Positions 43,611 through 52,591 of a stretch of DNA of 64,000 nucleotides are shown one piece after another. The notes beneath the pieces were generated by a model. It had not been told where the DNA came from, made no database searches, and worked only from the letters and a program-made list of their open reading frames with translations. Numbering within the stretch: the stretch's first letter is position 1; each line of letters begins with the position of its first letter. The DNA is from Micromonospora chokoriensis (GTDB taxonomy: Bacteria; Actinomycetota; Actinomycetes; Mycobacteriales; Micromonosporaceae), in contig NZ_JOAN01000015.1 in assembly GCF_000718555.1 (NCBI RefSeq), forward strand, positions 350,034 to 414,033. Reading direction: 5' to 3'. Position numbers and translations under genes: made by a program.

Positions 43611-44575
43611 CCGCCCCCCTGCGCCTCGGCACCCGGGGTAGCACGCTGGCGATGGCCCAGTCCGGCCAGATCGCCGAGGCGTTCACGGCCGCCACCGGCC
43701 GCCCGGTCGAGCTGGTCGAGGTGGTCACCGCAGGCGACCGCTCCAGCGCGCCGGTACACCGGCTCGGCGTCGGGGTGTTCGTCTCCGCGCTGCGCGACGC
43801 GCTGACCGCCGGGACGATCGACTTCGCGGTGCACTCCTACAAGGATCTGCCCACGGCTGTCGCCAATGGGCTGCACATCGCCGCGGTGCCGGCCCGGCTG
43901 GACCCGCGCGACGCGTTGGTCGCCCGCGGCGGCCGGACGCTCGCCGAGTTGCCGCCCGGGGCCACCGTCGGCACCGGCGCGCTGCGCCGGATCGCCCAAC
44001 TGCACGCCCTCGGCCTGCAGTTGGACGTCACCCCGATTCGCGGCAACATCGACACCCGCCTCGCGCGGGTGCTCGGCCCCGATGCCGACCTAGACGCCGT
44101 CGTTCTGGCCCGGGCCGGTTTGGCCCGAATCGGTCGGGCCGACGCGATCACCGAGACGCTGGACCCGATGCTCATGCTGCCCGCCCCCGCTCAGGGTGCG
44201 CTGGCCGTGGAGTGCCGGGTCGACGACCAGGATCTGGTCGAGCTGCTGGCAGTGCTCGACCACGCACCGTCGCGTGCCGCGGTCACCGCCGAACGCGCGT
44301 TTCTGGCAACCCTGGAGGCCGGGTGCAGCGCACCCGTCGCCGCCTACGCCGAACTCGCCGAAGGCGACGACGGCGATGAGATCTACCTGCGCGGGGCGGT
44401 GATCAGCCCGGACGGCACTCGTGACCTTCGGCTGTCCCGCACCGGAACGCCCGCCGACGCGGCGGAGATCGGTAAGGCACTCGCCGCCGAACTCCTCGAC
44501 CTCGGCGCCGACTCGATCCTCGGCCACGAAGGACACACCGGCCCGGGGACCCAGCAATTTGGGAGCACAGAATGA
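43607..44575 (+). CDS. hemC: Hydroxymethylbilane synthase (porphobilinogen deaminase)
   Basis: Polymerises four porphobilinogens into hydroxymethylbilane; 322 residues. Features are RLGTRGSTLAMAQSGQIAEA, the active-site FAVHSYKDLPT (Asp), VGTGALRRIAQL, IRGNIDTRLARV, and the dipyrromethane-cofactor cysteine in LEAGCSAPVAAY (Cys240). The ATG overlaps the hemA stop and the TGA overlaps the start of the next gene, both as ATGA, so the operon is tightly coupled. Confidence 0.97.
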   Translation: MTAPLRLGTRGSTLAMAQSGQIAEAFTAATGRPVELVEVVTAGDRSSAPVHRLGVGVFVSALRDALTAGTIDFAVHSYKDLPTAVANGLHIAAVPARLDPRDALVARGGRTLAELPPGATVGTGALRRIAQLHALGLQLDVTPIRGNIDTRLARVLGPDADLDAVVLARAGLARIGRADAITETLDPMLMLPAPAQGALAVECRVDDQDLVELLAVLDHAPSRAAVTAERAFLATLEAGCSAPVAAYAELAEGDDGDEIYLRGAVISPDGTRDLRLSRTGTPADAAEIGKALAAELLDLGADSILGHEGHTGPGTQQFGSTE

Positions 44576-46152
44576 CCCGCACCCGTAAGCCCGTCGGCCG
44601 TATCGCGTTCGTCGGGGCTGGCCCCGGCGACCCCGGCCTGCTGACCCGTCGGGCCCACGACGCCCTGGTCGACGCCGACCAGGTGATCTACGACCGGGGA
44701 GTCCCGGAGTCGTTGCTCGCCGTCGTGCGCGCCGAGGCCTCCGACGATGCCGAGTTCACCCCGGCCGAGGGCGCGCCGGGGGACGTGGCGAAGGTGCTGA
44801 TCTCCGCGGCCCGTTCCGGGCTGAACGCGGTGCACCTGGTCGCCGGCGACCCGTTCGGGCACGACTCGGTGGTCAAGGAGGTGCAGGCCGTGGCCCGCAC
44901 CGCCGCCCACTTCGAGGTGGTGCCCGGCGTCGGCCAGGCCGAGGGTGTGGCCACCTACGCGGGCGTCCCGCTGCCGGGTGTGCGTACCGCCGCCGACGTC
45001 GAGGACGTCAGCGCACTGGACTTCGAGGCGCTGGCCACGGCCGTCGGCCGGGGCTCGCTCGCGCTCGCCGTGGACGCCGGTGACCTCGCCGCCGTCCGGG
45101 ACGGGCTGCTCGCCGCCGGGGTCGACGGCACCACCGGTGTCGGGGTGACCGGCGACGGCACCGGCGAGACCCAGTACACGACCACGTCGACCGTGGACAG
45201 CTTCGTGGCCGCCGCGCTCGGCTTCACCGGCCGGGTGGTGCTCACCGTCGGTGTCGGGGTGGGGCAGCGCGACAAGCTGAGCTGGTGGGAGAACCGCCCG
45301 CTGTACGGCTGGAAGGTGCTCGTACCCCGTACCAAGGAGCAGGCCGGTGCGATGAGTGCCCGGCTGCGCGCGTACGGGGCGATCCCGTGCGAGGTGCCGA
45401 CCATCGCGGTCGAGCCGCCGCGTACCCCGGCGCAGATGGAGCGGGCCGTCAAGGGCCTGGTCGACGGCCGGTACGCCTGGGTGATCTTCACGTCGGTGAA
45501 CGCGGTCCGCGCGGTCTGGGAGAAGTTCGCCGAGCACGGCCTCGACGCCCGGCACTTCGGCGGCGTCAAGATCGCCTGCATCGGTGAGGCCACGGCGGAC
45601 GCGGTCCGCGCGTTCGGCATCCAGCCGGAGCTGATCCCCGCCGGGGATCAGTCCTCCGAGGGGCTGCTGGCCGAGTTCTCTCCGCACGACGAGATCCTCG
45701 ACCCGGTGGGCCGGGTGCTGCTGCCGCGCGCCGACATCGCCACCGAGACGCTCGCCGCCGGGCTCACCGAGCGTGGCTGGGAGGTCGACGACGTGACCGC
45801 GTACCGGACGGTGCGGGCCGCGCCGCCGCCCGCCGAGATCCGGGACGCGATCAAGTCGGGCGGGTTCGACGCGGTGCTCTTCACCTCGTCCTCCACCGTG
45901 CGCAACCTGGTCGGCATCGCCGGGAAGCCGCACGCCCGGACCGTTGTTGCCGTCATTGGGCCCAAGACGGCGGAGACCGCGACGGAGTTCGGCCTGCGGG
46001 TCGACGTCCAGCCGCCGCACGCCTCGGTGCCCGACCTGGTGGAGGCGCTCGCCGCCTACGCCGTTGAGCTGCGCGAGAAGCTGGCCGCCATGCCGGCCAA
46101 GCAGCGCCGTGGCTCGAAGGTGCAGGGGCCGACCGCTCTGCGCTTCCGGTAG
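44572..46152 (+). CDS. hemD: Fused uroporphyrinogen-III methyltransferase and uroporphyrinogen-III synthase
   Basis: A 526-residue bifunctional protein. Residues 1-245 form the SUMT/CobA-type methyltransferase ([18 protein letters not shown] near the start, [32 protein letters not shown]), which makes precorrin-2/sirohydrochlorin precursors. Residues about 255-500 form HemD ([82 protein letters not shown]), which closes the ring to uroporphyrinogen III. The CobA-like half has several altered residues, as is common in this actinobacterial fusion, so methylation is less certain. A basic tail ends the protein. Confidence 0.94.
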   Translation: MTRTRKPVGRIAFVGAGPGDPGLLTRRAHDALVDADQVIYDRGVPESLLAVVRAEASDDAEFTPAEGAPGDVAKVLISAARSGLNAVHLVAGDPFGHDSVVKEVQAVARTAAHFEVVPGVGQAEGVATYAGVPLPGVRTAADVEDVSALDFEALATAVGRGSLALAVDAGDLAAVRDGLLAAGVDGTTGVGVTGDGTGETQYTTTSTVDSFVAAALGFTGRVVLTVGVGVGQRDKLSWWENRPLYGWKVLVPRTKEQAGAMSARLRAYGAIPCEVPTIAVEPPRTPAQMERAVKGLVDGRYAWVIFTSVNAVRAVWEKFAEHGLDARHFGGVKIACIGEATADAVRAFGIQPELIPAGDQSSEGLLAEFSPHDEILDPVGRVLLPRADIATETLAAGLTERGWEVDDVTAYRTVRAAPPPAEIRDAIKSGGFDAVLFTSSSTVRNLVGIAGKPHARTVVAVIGPKTAETATEFGLRVDVQPPHASVPDLVEALAAYAVELREKLAAMPAKQRRGSKVQGPTALRFR

Positions 46153-46172
46153 TCGTTCGAGGAGGGCCCGCC

Positions 46173-47156
46173 ATGTCGTACCCCGAGATCCGGCCCCGCC
46201 GGCTGCGCCGCACCCCGGCGATCCGCCGGCTGGTCTCCGAGACCCGGGTCGACCCGGCCGAGCTGGTCGTGCCGATGTTCGTCAAGGAGGGGCTGACCGA
46301 GCCCCGCGCCATCGCGTCGCTCCCGGGAGTGCTCCAGCACTCCCGGGACTCGCTGCGCAAGGCAGCGGTCGAGGCGGTCCAGGCCGGTGTCGGCGGGATC
46401 ATGCTCTTCGGCGTGCCGGAGCAGCGGGACCCGACCGGCTCCGGCGGCATCGACCCGAACGGCATCCTGAACGTCGCCATTCGCGACGTGGCTGCCGAGG
46501 TAGGCGACGCCACGGTGGTGATGAGCGACCTGTGCCTGGACGAGTTCACCTCGCACGGGCACTGCGGGCTGCTCACCGGAGACGGTGAGGTCGACAACGA
46601 CTCGACCCTGGCCGCCTACGCCGAGATGGCGGTGGCCCAGGCCGCCGCCGGGGTCGGCATGGTCGGGCCGTCCGGGATGATGGACGGCCAGGTCGGCGTG
46701 GTACGCAGGGCGCTCGACGCCGCCGGGCACGAGGACGTCTCGGTGCTGGCGTACGCCGTGAAGTACGCCTCCGCCTTCTACGGCCCGTTCCGCGACGCGG
46801 TGGAGTCGGCGCTGGAGGGCGACCGGCGCACCTACCAGCAGGACCCGGCCAATCTGCGCGAGTCGCTGCGTGAGGTGGCGCTCGACGTCGCCGAGGGCGC
46901 CGACCTGGTGATGGTCAAGCCGGCGCTGCCCTACCTCGACGTGGTGTCGGCGGTGCGGGCTGCGGTGGACGTTCCGGTCGCCGCCTACCAGGTCTCCGGC
47001 GAGTACGCGATGGTCGAGGCGGCCGCTGCGAACGGCTGGATCGACCGGGAGCGGGTGATGCTGGAGACGCTCACCTCGATCAAGCGGGCCGGCGCGCAGG
47101 TCATCCTCACCTACTGGGCGGTCGAGGCCGCCAACCTGCTCCGCCAGCGCTACTGA
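46173..47156 (+). CDS. hemB: Delta-aminolevulinic acid dehydratase (porphobilinogen synthase)
   Basis: Condenses two 5-aminolevulinates to porphobilinogen; 327 residues. Catalytic lysines are in [16 protein letters not shown] (Lys197) and [11 protein letters not shown] (Schiff-base Lys249). The metal-site stretch is [16 protein letters not shown], with Asp in place of one of the zinc-site cysteines, which points to a magnesium-type rather than zinc-cysteine enzyme. It lies 20 bases after the hemD fusion with GGAGG before ATG, and is the last gene of the rex-hemACD-hemB operon. Confidence 0.97.
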   Translation: MSYPEIRPRRLRRTPAIRRLVSETRVDPAELVVPMFVKEGLTEPRAIASLPGVLQHSRDSLRKAAVEAVQAGVGGIMLFGVPEQRDPTGSGGIDPNGILNVAIRDVAAEVGDATVVMSDLCLDEFTSHGHCGLLTGDGEVDNDSTLAAYAEMAVAQAAAGVGMVGPSGMMDGQVGVVRRALDAAGHEDVSVLAYAVKYASAFYGPFRDAVESALEGDRRTYQQDPANLRESLREVALDVAEGADLVMVKPALPYLDVVSAVRAAVDVPVAAYQVSGEYAMVEAAAANGWIDRERVMLETLTSIKRAGAQVILTYWAVEAANLLRQRY

Positions 47157-47261
47157 GCGGCCCGCCCCGCCGTGCGGCCCCGCGCGGCCCTGACGGCTGG
47201 ACGCGGCCCCGACCGAGGTGAGCCGCCCGGCCGATCCCTGGCCCGCACACCTCCGCGCCAG

Positions 47262-47332
47262 CCTTTGCTCTGCACCCGCGGGTGCGACGGCTACGGTCCG
47301 CGACCGGTGCGTATTGGGGTGCAGAGCAAAGG
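47262..47332. repeat. 16-bp perfect inverted repeat with nested palindrome
   Basis: CCTTTGCTCTGCACCC (47262-47277) is the exact reverse complement of 47317-47332, with 39 bases between. The left arm also overlaps the perfect palindrome GCACCCGCGGGTGC (47272-47285), so two exclusive structures are possible. It starts 105 bases after the hemB stop. It may be a terminator, a processed RNA element or a small mobile-element relic. Confidence 0.8.
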
Positions 47333-47409
47333 GAAGGTCTTGGGACTGAAGGCCCTGCTCCGTGGCGGCGAGGACGTGCCGCTCAACCCCTACGGTGATG
47401 GGCGCCCGG

Positions 47410-47418
47410 TTATCCACA
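47410..47418 (+). promoter_or_regulatory. DnaA box TTATCCACA
   Basis: Exact match to the general DnaA-box consensus TTATNCACA, followed by GG. It is one of two boxes in the same orientation whose starts are 19 bases apart. Confidence 0.65.
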
Positions 47419-47428
47419 GGTCGCTCCG

Positions 47429-47437
47429 TTGTCCACA
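47429..47437 (+). promoter_or_regulatory. DnaA box TTGTCCACA
   Basis: Exact match to the box preferred in high-GC actinobacteria (TTGTCCACA), also followed by GG. With the first box it lies 50-80 bases before the XRE-family start; no replication-origin genes are nearby, so a regulatory or titration role is more likely than an origin. Confidence 0.65.
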
Positions 47438-47488
47438 GGCCCGCCAGACGGGATTGCGAGGAACGGAGCGAGCCGGGACGGTGACGGC

Positions 47489-48064
47489 ATGGACGAGTCA
47501 CCGATGCCCCCGGATGCAGGAGCATCCAGCGCCGACAGCTGGATCGCCGACGGTCCGAGCCCCAGCCTCGCGCAGCGGAAAGTCATACTCAGCGAGCCGT
47601 CGGACGCTCCGTGGCCGGTCGTTGGCATCGTCCGGGCGATCCGCCGTCACGCTGACCTGAGCCAGCGCGAGCTGGCCCGGTGGGCGGGGGTGCACCACGC
47701 GACAATTGGCCGCATCGAGGCCGGTCGGACTGTCCCGAGCATCGACCTGCTCCGCCGGATCATCGGGGTCGTGGGATGTCGACTGGCCGTCGTCGACGAA
47801 TTCGGTCGGGTGCTCAGGCCGATGCGGGACTGGGAAGACACGCGCGACGGGGCAGGGCGCCGCTACCCGTCGCATCTCGACACCATCCTCGACCCCGAGC
47901 CCGGGGAGTGGTGGGCGGACATCTACGGGCTGGCCCGACCGCCCGAGACGTTCTACCGCAATCGTGAGATCCGGGACGCGATGCGTCGGCGCAGCCAATG
48001 GGAGGTGCGCGTAGCCCGGCACCGTGGCGATCCGCCGCCACCACAGCTCTGGCGATACCGCTGA
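47489..48064 (+). CDS. XRE-family helix-turn-helix protein
   Basis: A 191-residue protein with a Cro/CI-type domain at about residues 48-105: IVRAIRRHADLSQRELARWA, then GVHHATIGRIEAGRTVPSID and LLRRIIGVVGCRLAVVDEFG. The C-terminal 85 residues (RRYPSHLDTILDPEPGEWWA, FYRNREIRDAMRRRSQWEVR) occur in similar actinobacterial regulators of unknown target. ATG 47489 is chosen; the TTG 47429 start would overlap the second DnaA box. A strong two-way terminator follows. Confidence 0.85.
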   Translation: MDESPMPPDAGASSADSWIADGPSPSLAQRKVILSEPSDAPWPVVGIVRAIRRHADLSQRELARWAGVHHATIGRIEAGRTVPSIDLLRRIIGVVGCRLAVVDEFGRVLRPMRDWEDTRDGAGRRYPSHLDTILDPEPGEWWADIYGLARPPETFYRNREIRDAMRRRSQWEVRVARHRGDPPPPQLWRYR

Positions 48065-48070
48065 CCCAGA

Positions 48071-48119
48071 AGTGGACGAGGCCCGCCGATTCGATTCGAG
48101 TCGGCGGGCCTCGTCCACT
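48071..48119. terminator. Strong bidirectional terminator
   Basis: A perfect 19-bp stem, AGTGGACGAGGCCCGCCGA with its complement, and an 11-base loop. It lies between the convergent stops of the XRE-family gene (48064) and the nuclease gene (48131). Confidence 0.93.
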
Positions 48120-48130
48120 ACATTCCGCGA

Positions 48131-51100
48131 TCAGTCGTCGTTGGTGATCGTTCCGGTCGCTAGCGGGTCGGCCAGCCGCAGGCCGGGCACGCCGGCTACC
48201 AGCAGGGTCAGCTTTTCGTCCGACTCCCGCTTGCGATCGCCGCGCACGGTCACCGGGAACGCCACCGACGTCTGGCCGGCGGGCAACACCTTGCAGCCGG
48301 CGTACGGGTCGAAGTCCGAGCCTGCCTGCGCCGTGAGGCCGACGGTGGCCGCACAGAGCAGCACCGACTGGGACAGCGGCCGGGACACGGTCGCGGTGAA
48401 GGTGAGCTGCCGGGTGCCCTGGTTGCCCTCGACCACCGTCGCGTCAGCCACCGTCAACGACGCCCGGGACCGGAAGCGGGCCACCTGCGGGTCGTGGTCG
48501 CTGGAACCCCGTGACCCGTCACCGGCGAACTCCGCCGGCCAGTCGGCGTTGATGTGCGCCGCCCGCACCTGCACCAGGTCACCGTAGAGCGCGTCGTTGA
48601 CGAACAAGTGGTCGAGTGTCTGCGCCTGGCCCTCGAAGCTGTACGAGTAGGCCGACGCCGGCACGTCCGCGACCAGGTTGTCCCACAGGTTGTGCAGGCC
48701 CGCCTCGTAGAGCGGGGCGAGCTGGTCCGACGGGGTGGGCTGGTCACCGGTGGCGATCGGATCATCCGGGCGGGGGAAGACGTTCAGGTCCCCGCCGTAG
48801 ACCACCCGGGCGTTCTGGTCGGCTGCCTCGATCGCGGTGACGATCGCCGCGCCGTAGCGTGCCTGCTCCCGCCGCTGCCCGACCCGACTGTCCGGGCCGG
48901 AGGAGTAGTGGTTGCTGAGCGCGTACAGGGTGAACCGCTCGGTCGAGCCGGGTGCCGCAGCCACACTGAACTTGCCCAGCTGCGGCGCACGGGTGAAGAC
49001 GTTGGTCCCGTCCCGACCGGTCGACGTGTCCACATCCGATGGCAACACCGCGTTGAGGGCCTTCGGGTTCTGCACGTCGGCGTTGGCCGGCAACCCCGCA
49101 GCGCGGTACTGGACGGTCGGTGCCGAGCCGAGCAGCGGGTCGGTCGCCGTCGCGGCCGCCAGCGACAACCGGTCCGTGCGGTACAGGAAGGCGGCGGTGA
49201 TACCGCGGGCGTCCGCGCCGGTCCGGTCATAGGCAGCGGCGTACGTGGGCCCGCCGACCGCCGCCACGGTGAGCGCCAACTCCTGGATGCTGTCCGGGGC
49301 GCCATCGGCGTTGTTGGTGTCACCGCAGCTCAGCGCAGCGCCGGAGACCGTGCAGATGTCCTGGTCCTCGGCCTCCTGCACCAGGATCAGATCCGGTGCG
49401 TGCAGATCCTTGACGATCTGGTCGGCGAGCGCGGCCAACTGCTCGCGGTACTCCGCCTCGCTGCTCGGGACGTAGTCGAACGGCGGGTCGACGCCCACGC
49501 AGCCGGTGTTACCAGCGAAGTCGCAGCCGTCGAACGGGTCGTCGCGGTAGTCGTACAGGTTCTCCACGTTGTAGGTGGCGACGGCCACCTCCTGCGACCG
49601 GTCGGCCGGCTTGGGCGGGTTGTTCTTCGACGGGTCGGCCCCGGCGGCGAACTCCGCCCGCTCGACCTGGACGCCGTACTTCTCGAACGAGTAGTAGACC
49701 CCGCCCACCGCGTCTGCCCGCAGTGTGTCGAAGGTGTGCGCCGGCGGGAGCAGCGCGGCGCTGTCCCCGGCGGTGGCCTTCACGCCCATGCTGCCGAGCA
49801 GCGTCCGCTGACCGTTGCCGTCGTCGAAGCGGCGGGTCGGGTCGTTGTCCAGCGGGTGCGAATCACGGAAGACCCGCCGGGAGTACGGGTCGGCGCGGTC
49901 CAGCAGCGGGTCGTCACGGTCGACCACCCACAGCTCCGCGTCGGCGGTCGAGGAGAAGACGTCTCGGCCACTCACCGCGCCACTACCTGCGCGTACGCGT
50001 ATCCGGGAGCCCTCGTGCCGCTCCCAGAAACGCTGCGCGTCGGTCAGCACGGCCGGCGGCACCGCGTCGGTCACCGCGACTGCGGTGTCCACGGCCAGGC
50101 CGCCGCCGATCCGGCGGACCAGCGACGCGCCGGAGAGCTGGGTGAGGTTGTAGTACTCCGACACCCGGGCCCGCAGCACGACCTCGTCGCCGACCGTCGG
50201 CAGGTAACCGCCGATCAGCGAGGTGAACGTGCCCATGAACACGAAGATGCCGTCGGAACTGGTCGGGTCGCCGTCGGTGTCGCCGACGCGGCTCTGCAGG
50301 AAGAACCCGTGCTGATCCGCCCCGGCCGAGGTGCGAGCCAGGGTCAACTGGGTGATCACGCCGCGTACGTCGTACAGCGTGCTGCTCGTGCCGTTGCCGC
50401 TCGCCGGTGCGAGCGGCGACCGGTCGGTCGGACCGGCCTCGGCGTCGGTGGTCGGACCCTGCACCTCGCCGACGGTCAGCTCCCGGGTCACCTGCACGGT
50501 GAGTGCGCAGCTTGCGGTGCCACCGCCCGCGTCGGTCGCGGTGAGGGTGACGGTGTACGCCCCGGCGGTCAGGTCGGCGCTCACGCCGACCGTGGCGCGG
50601 GCGGTGCCGCCCACCTCGCCGGCCGGGGTGAACGCGGTGCGGGTGATCGAACCGGAGGTCGGGCTCGGGCTGATCGTGGTCACCGCCAGGTCGACGATCG
50701 TGTCGTCAGGGTCGGCGGCGGTCACCTCGCGGCTCGCTGCCGTGCCGGCGGCGGTGACCAGCGGGCCACCACAGGTCAGCGTGGCCGGTACGTCGACCGG
50801 GCCACCGCCGTCCACGGTGTGCGCGCCCAGCCCGTCGAACGTGTCGACGGGGAAGCCGGCCCACTGCGTGGCGGGGTCGAACGCGTCCGACGGGTCGGTG
50901 TCACCGCTGGTCAGGCTCGGCAACCGGCGCAGGGTGTTGTCCGCGGTGCTGGTGACGCCGGCACCCCACTCGGTGCCCGGGTCGACGCCCACCTGGCCGA
51001 TCGAGTCGAGCACGGTGGCGCCCCGGCGCAGCACGATCGCGTCGTCGCCGTTGAAGAGGCTCGCCCCGGTGGTCTGGTCGGCCTGGGCGAGGATGGCGGC

Positions 51101-51409
51101 CCCGGCCGAGGCGCTGGCGAACACGAACGCATCGCCGGCCGCCACGGTGCCGGTCAGGGCGATCGTGGTGGCCGTGGTGGAGCCGTTGAAGTAGAGCTGC
51201 AACTGGTAGCCGCCGGCGGTCAGGTCGACGGCGGCGCCGGTGCCGTTGAACAGCTCGATCGCCTTGTTGTTCGACGAACCCTCGACGTACTCGGAGATGA
51301 ACAGGTCGGTGGGCGCAGCGCTGGCCGCGGTGGGTGTGACACCGAGCGCCGTGATAGTCACGGCGGCGGTGGCGGTCGCGAGCGCGGCGATTGAGCGGCG
51401 CGGGCGCAT
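48131..51409 (-). CDS. ExeM/NucH-type secreted extracellular endonuclease
   Basis: A 1092-residue secreted nuclease. A signal peptide (MRPRRSIAALATATAAVTIT, cleavage near ASA-AP) leads into a lamin-tail domain (about 33-175: LFISEYVEGSSNNKAIELFN). Next come an Ig-like Ca-type segment (205-310), an OB-fold NucH-type domain (315-470), and the endonuclease/exonuclease/phosphatase domain (about 610-970) with ATYNVENLYDY, LILVQEAEDQDIC, YALSNHYSSGPD, VVYGGDLNVFP and SSDHDPQVARF. A C-terminal Calx-beta-like domain (SVLLCAATVGLTAQAGSDFD) follows. It should degrade extracellular DNA for phosphate or nutrients. GGAGG lies four bases before ATG 51409. Confidence 0.93.
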   Translation of the reverse strand: MRPRRSIAALATATAAVTITALGVTPTAASAAPTDLFISEYVEGSSNNKAIELFNGTGAAVDLTAGGYQLQLYFNGSTTATTIALTGTVAAGDAFVFASASAGAAILAQADQTTGASLFNGDDAIVLRRGATVLDSIGQVGVDPGTEWGAGVTSTADNTLRRLPSLTSGDTDPSDAFDPATQWAGFPVDTFDGLGAHTVDGGGPVDVPATLTCGGPLVTAAGTAASREVTAADPDDTIVDLAVTTISPSPTSGSITRTAFTPAGEVGGTARATVGVSADLTAGAYTVTLTATDAGGGTASCALTVQVTRELTVGEVQGPTTDAEAGPTDRSPLAPASGNGTSSTLYDVRGVITQLTLARTSAGADQHGFFLQSRVGDTDGDPTSSDGIFVFMGTFTSLIGGYLPTVGDEVVLRARVSEYYNLTQLSGASLVRRIGGGLAVDTAVAVTDAVPPAVLTDAQRFWERHEGSRIRVRAGSGAVSGRDVFSSTADAELWVVDRDDPLLDRADPYSRRVFRDSHPLDNDPTRRFDDGNGQRTLLGSMGVKATAGDSAALLPPAHTFDTLRADAVGGVYYSFEKYGVQVERAEFAAGADPSKNNPPKPADRSQEVAVATYNVENLYDYRDDPFDGCDFAGNTGCVGVDPPFDYVPSSEAEYREQLAALADQIVKDLHAPDLILVQEAEDQDICTVSGAALSCGDTNNADGAPDSIQELALTVAAVGGPTYAAAYDRTGADARGITAAFLYRTDRLSLAAATATDPLLGSAPTVQYRAAGLPANADVQNPKALNAVLPSDVDTSTGRDGTNVFTRAPQLGKFSVAAAPGSTERFTLYALSNHYSSGPDSRVGQRREQARYGAAIVTAIEAADQNARVVYGGDLNVFPRPDDPIATGDQPTPSDQLAPLYEAGLHNLWDNLVADVPASAYSYSFEGQAQTLDHLFVNDALYGDLVQVRAAHINADWPAEFAGDGSRGSSDHDPQVARFRSRASLTVADATVVEGNQGTRQLTFTATVSRPLSQSVLLCAATVGLTAQAGSDFDPYAGCKVLPAGQTSVAFPVTVRGDRKRESDEKLTLLVAGVPGLRLADPLATGTITNDD

Positions 51410-51502
51410 AGGGCCTCCACGATGGGTGGATGGGAGTCAACGCACGTTAAGGTGCGTGCCTGTCCACCGTCCATCCCCTAATGGACAGTTTCGTGAATTC
51501 CC

Positions 51503-52519
51503 TCAGCGCGGCGGATCGAGGCGGTGCACCAGCTCGGCGACGTCGACGCTGTATTCGCACCAGTCCCGGTCGGGGCGGTAGCCCAGCTCCGCGTTGACCT
51601 TCAGCATCGCCTCGTTGGCCTGCGCGTTCCAGGTCTGCACCTCGATCAGCTCCGGCTCGGCGGAGCGCAGCTCCAGCAGCATCCGTGCCTTGATCGCCCG
51701 ATCGATGCCGTAGCCCCGGTGATCCTGCGCGACGATCGTGTCGTACTGGTCGGCGCGGGTCGGATGCTGCGCCGGCACCACCACCTCGGTCAGGCCGGCC
51801 ACCTCGCCGCTCTGCTCGTGCCGGGCGAGCACGATGTACGGCTTCATGCCCCGCCGGTGCAGCGTGTCGAGGCTGTCGCGCAGCCGCTCCGGGTCGTATG
51901 AGCTGGGGCGCAGCTCACCGTCGTCGACGTCGCGCACCTCGGCCTTGGCCCGCGCGTACGCCTCGATCAGGTCGTCTGGCGGCCCGCCGGGGAAGAACTC
52001 CAGGTGGTAGCCCGACCCGATGCCGGTGGCCATCTCGGCCAGCTCGGCCCAGTCCACCGCGGTCAGGTCGAGGACGCTGCGTGTCTCCACGTACTCCCGG
52101 GTGAAGCCGAGCGACTCGTAGAACCCGACTGCGGGCGTGTCGCCGACGACCTCCACCCCGATCGACCGGAAGCCCTCCTGGTAGACCCGGCGCGCGGCAC
52201 GCAACACCAGGTCACGACCGAGGCCGGTGCGCCGCACGGACGGGTGCACCAGCACCTCGAGCACGCCGATGTCACCGAGGAGAAGCACGTGGACCTGGCC
52301 GAGCACCGCCCCGGGGTCGCCCGGATCGGTCGACTCCGCCTGGGCGACCCAGGAGATCCGCCGCTCGCCGGGCATCACCTCGGCGAGGTATTCCCGCAGC
52401 GACGTCTCCCGCCAGGGCGGGTCCTGCGGCAGATCGGCCGCCAGGACCGCGTTCAGCGTGGCCAGCAGCGACGCGATCTCGGCGGACGACGCGGTCCTGG
52501 GGTCCCACTCGCGCACCAT
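51503..52519 (-). CDS. GNAT family N-acetyltransferase with two GNAT domains
   Basis: A 338-residue protein with duplicated GNAT folds, like mycothiol synthase-type and related acetyltransferases. The first domain has the acetyl-CoA loop LEVLVHPSVRRTGLGRDLVL and VGFYESLGFTREY; the second has VVVPAQHPTRADQYDTIVAQ, HRGYGIDRAIKARMLLEL and a conserved WNAQANEAMLKVNAELGYRP. That last motif is seen in actinobacterial proteins often called mycothiol acetyltransferase-like, but true MshD assignment is not justified. ATG 52519 is used; GTG 52516 or 52522 are possible. Substrate unknown. Confidence 0.88.
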   Translation of the reverse strand: MVREWDPRTASSAEIASLLATLNAVLAADLPQDPPWRETSLREYLAEVMPGERRISWVAQAESTDPGDPGAVLGQVHVLLLGDIGVLEVLVHPSVRRTGLGRDLVLRAARRVYQEGFRSIGVEVVGDTPAVGFYESLGFTREYVETRSVLDLTAVDWAELAEMATGIGSGYHLEFFPGGPPDDLIEAYARAKAEVRDVDDGELRPSSYDPERLRDSLDTLHRRGMKPYIVLARHEQSGEVAGLTEVVVPAQHPTRADQYDTIVAQDHRGYGIDRAIKARMLLELRSAEPELIEVQTWNAQANEAMLKVNAELGYRPDRDWCEYSVDVAELVHRLDPPR

Positions 52520-52591
52520 CACCCGTCTAGCTTGCCGCTAACAGCTGCCCGGGGGAAGTGTCCAGTTCTCCAACGTATCGAGACGATCACT

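Larger units (their letters stand above)
47157..47488. other. Intergenic region downstream of hemB with hairpin and DnaA boxes
   Basis: About 330 bases. It holds a 16-bp inverted repeat with internal palindrome (47262-47332) and two DnaA-box sequences (47410-47418, 47429-47437) before the XRE-family gene. A 162-codon forward frame through it is Arg/Pro-rich and unlikely to be a gene. Confidence 0.6.

Noticed and set aside
47410..47437. DnaA boxes as a chromosome origin
   Set aside because: Only two boxes, and no dnaA, dnaN or parAB genes nearby; a regulatory or titration site is more plausible.
47172..47660. 162-codon forward frame between hemB and the XRE gene
   Set aside because: It crosses the inverted repeat and both DnaA boxes and overlaps the XRE gene in another frame; composition is that of non-coding GC-rich DNA.
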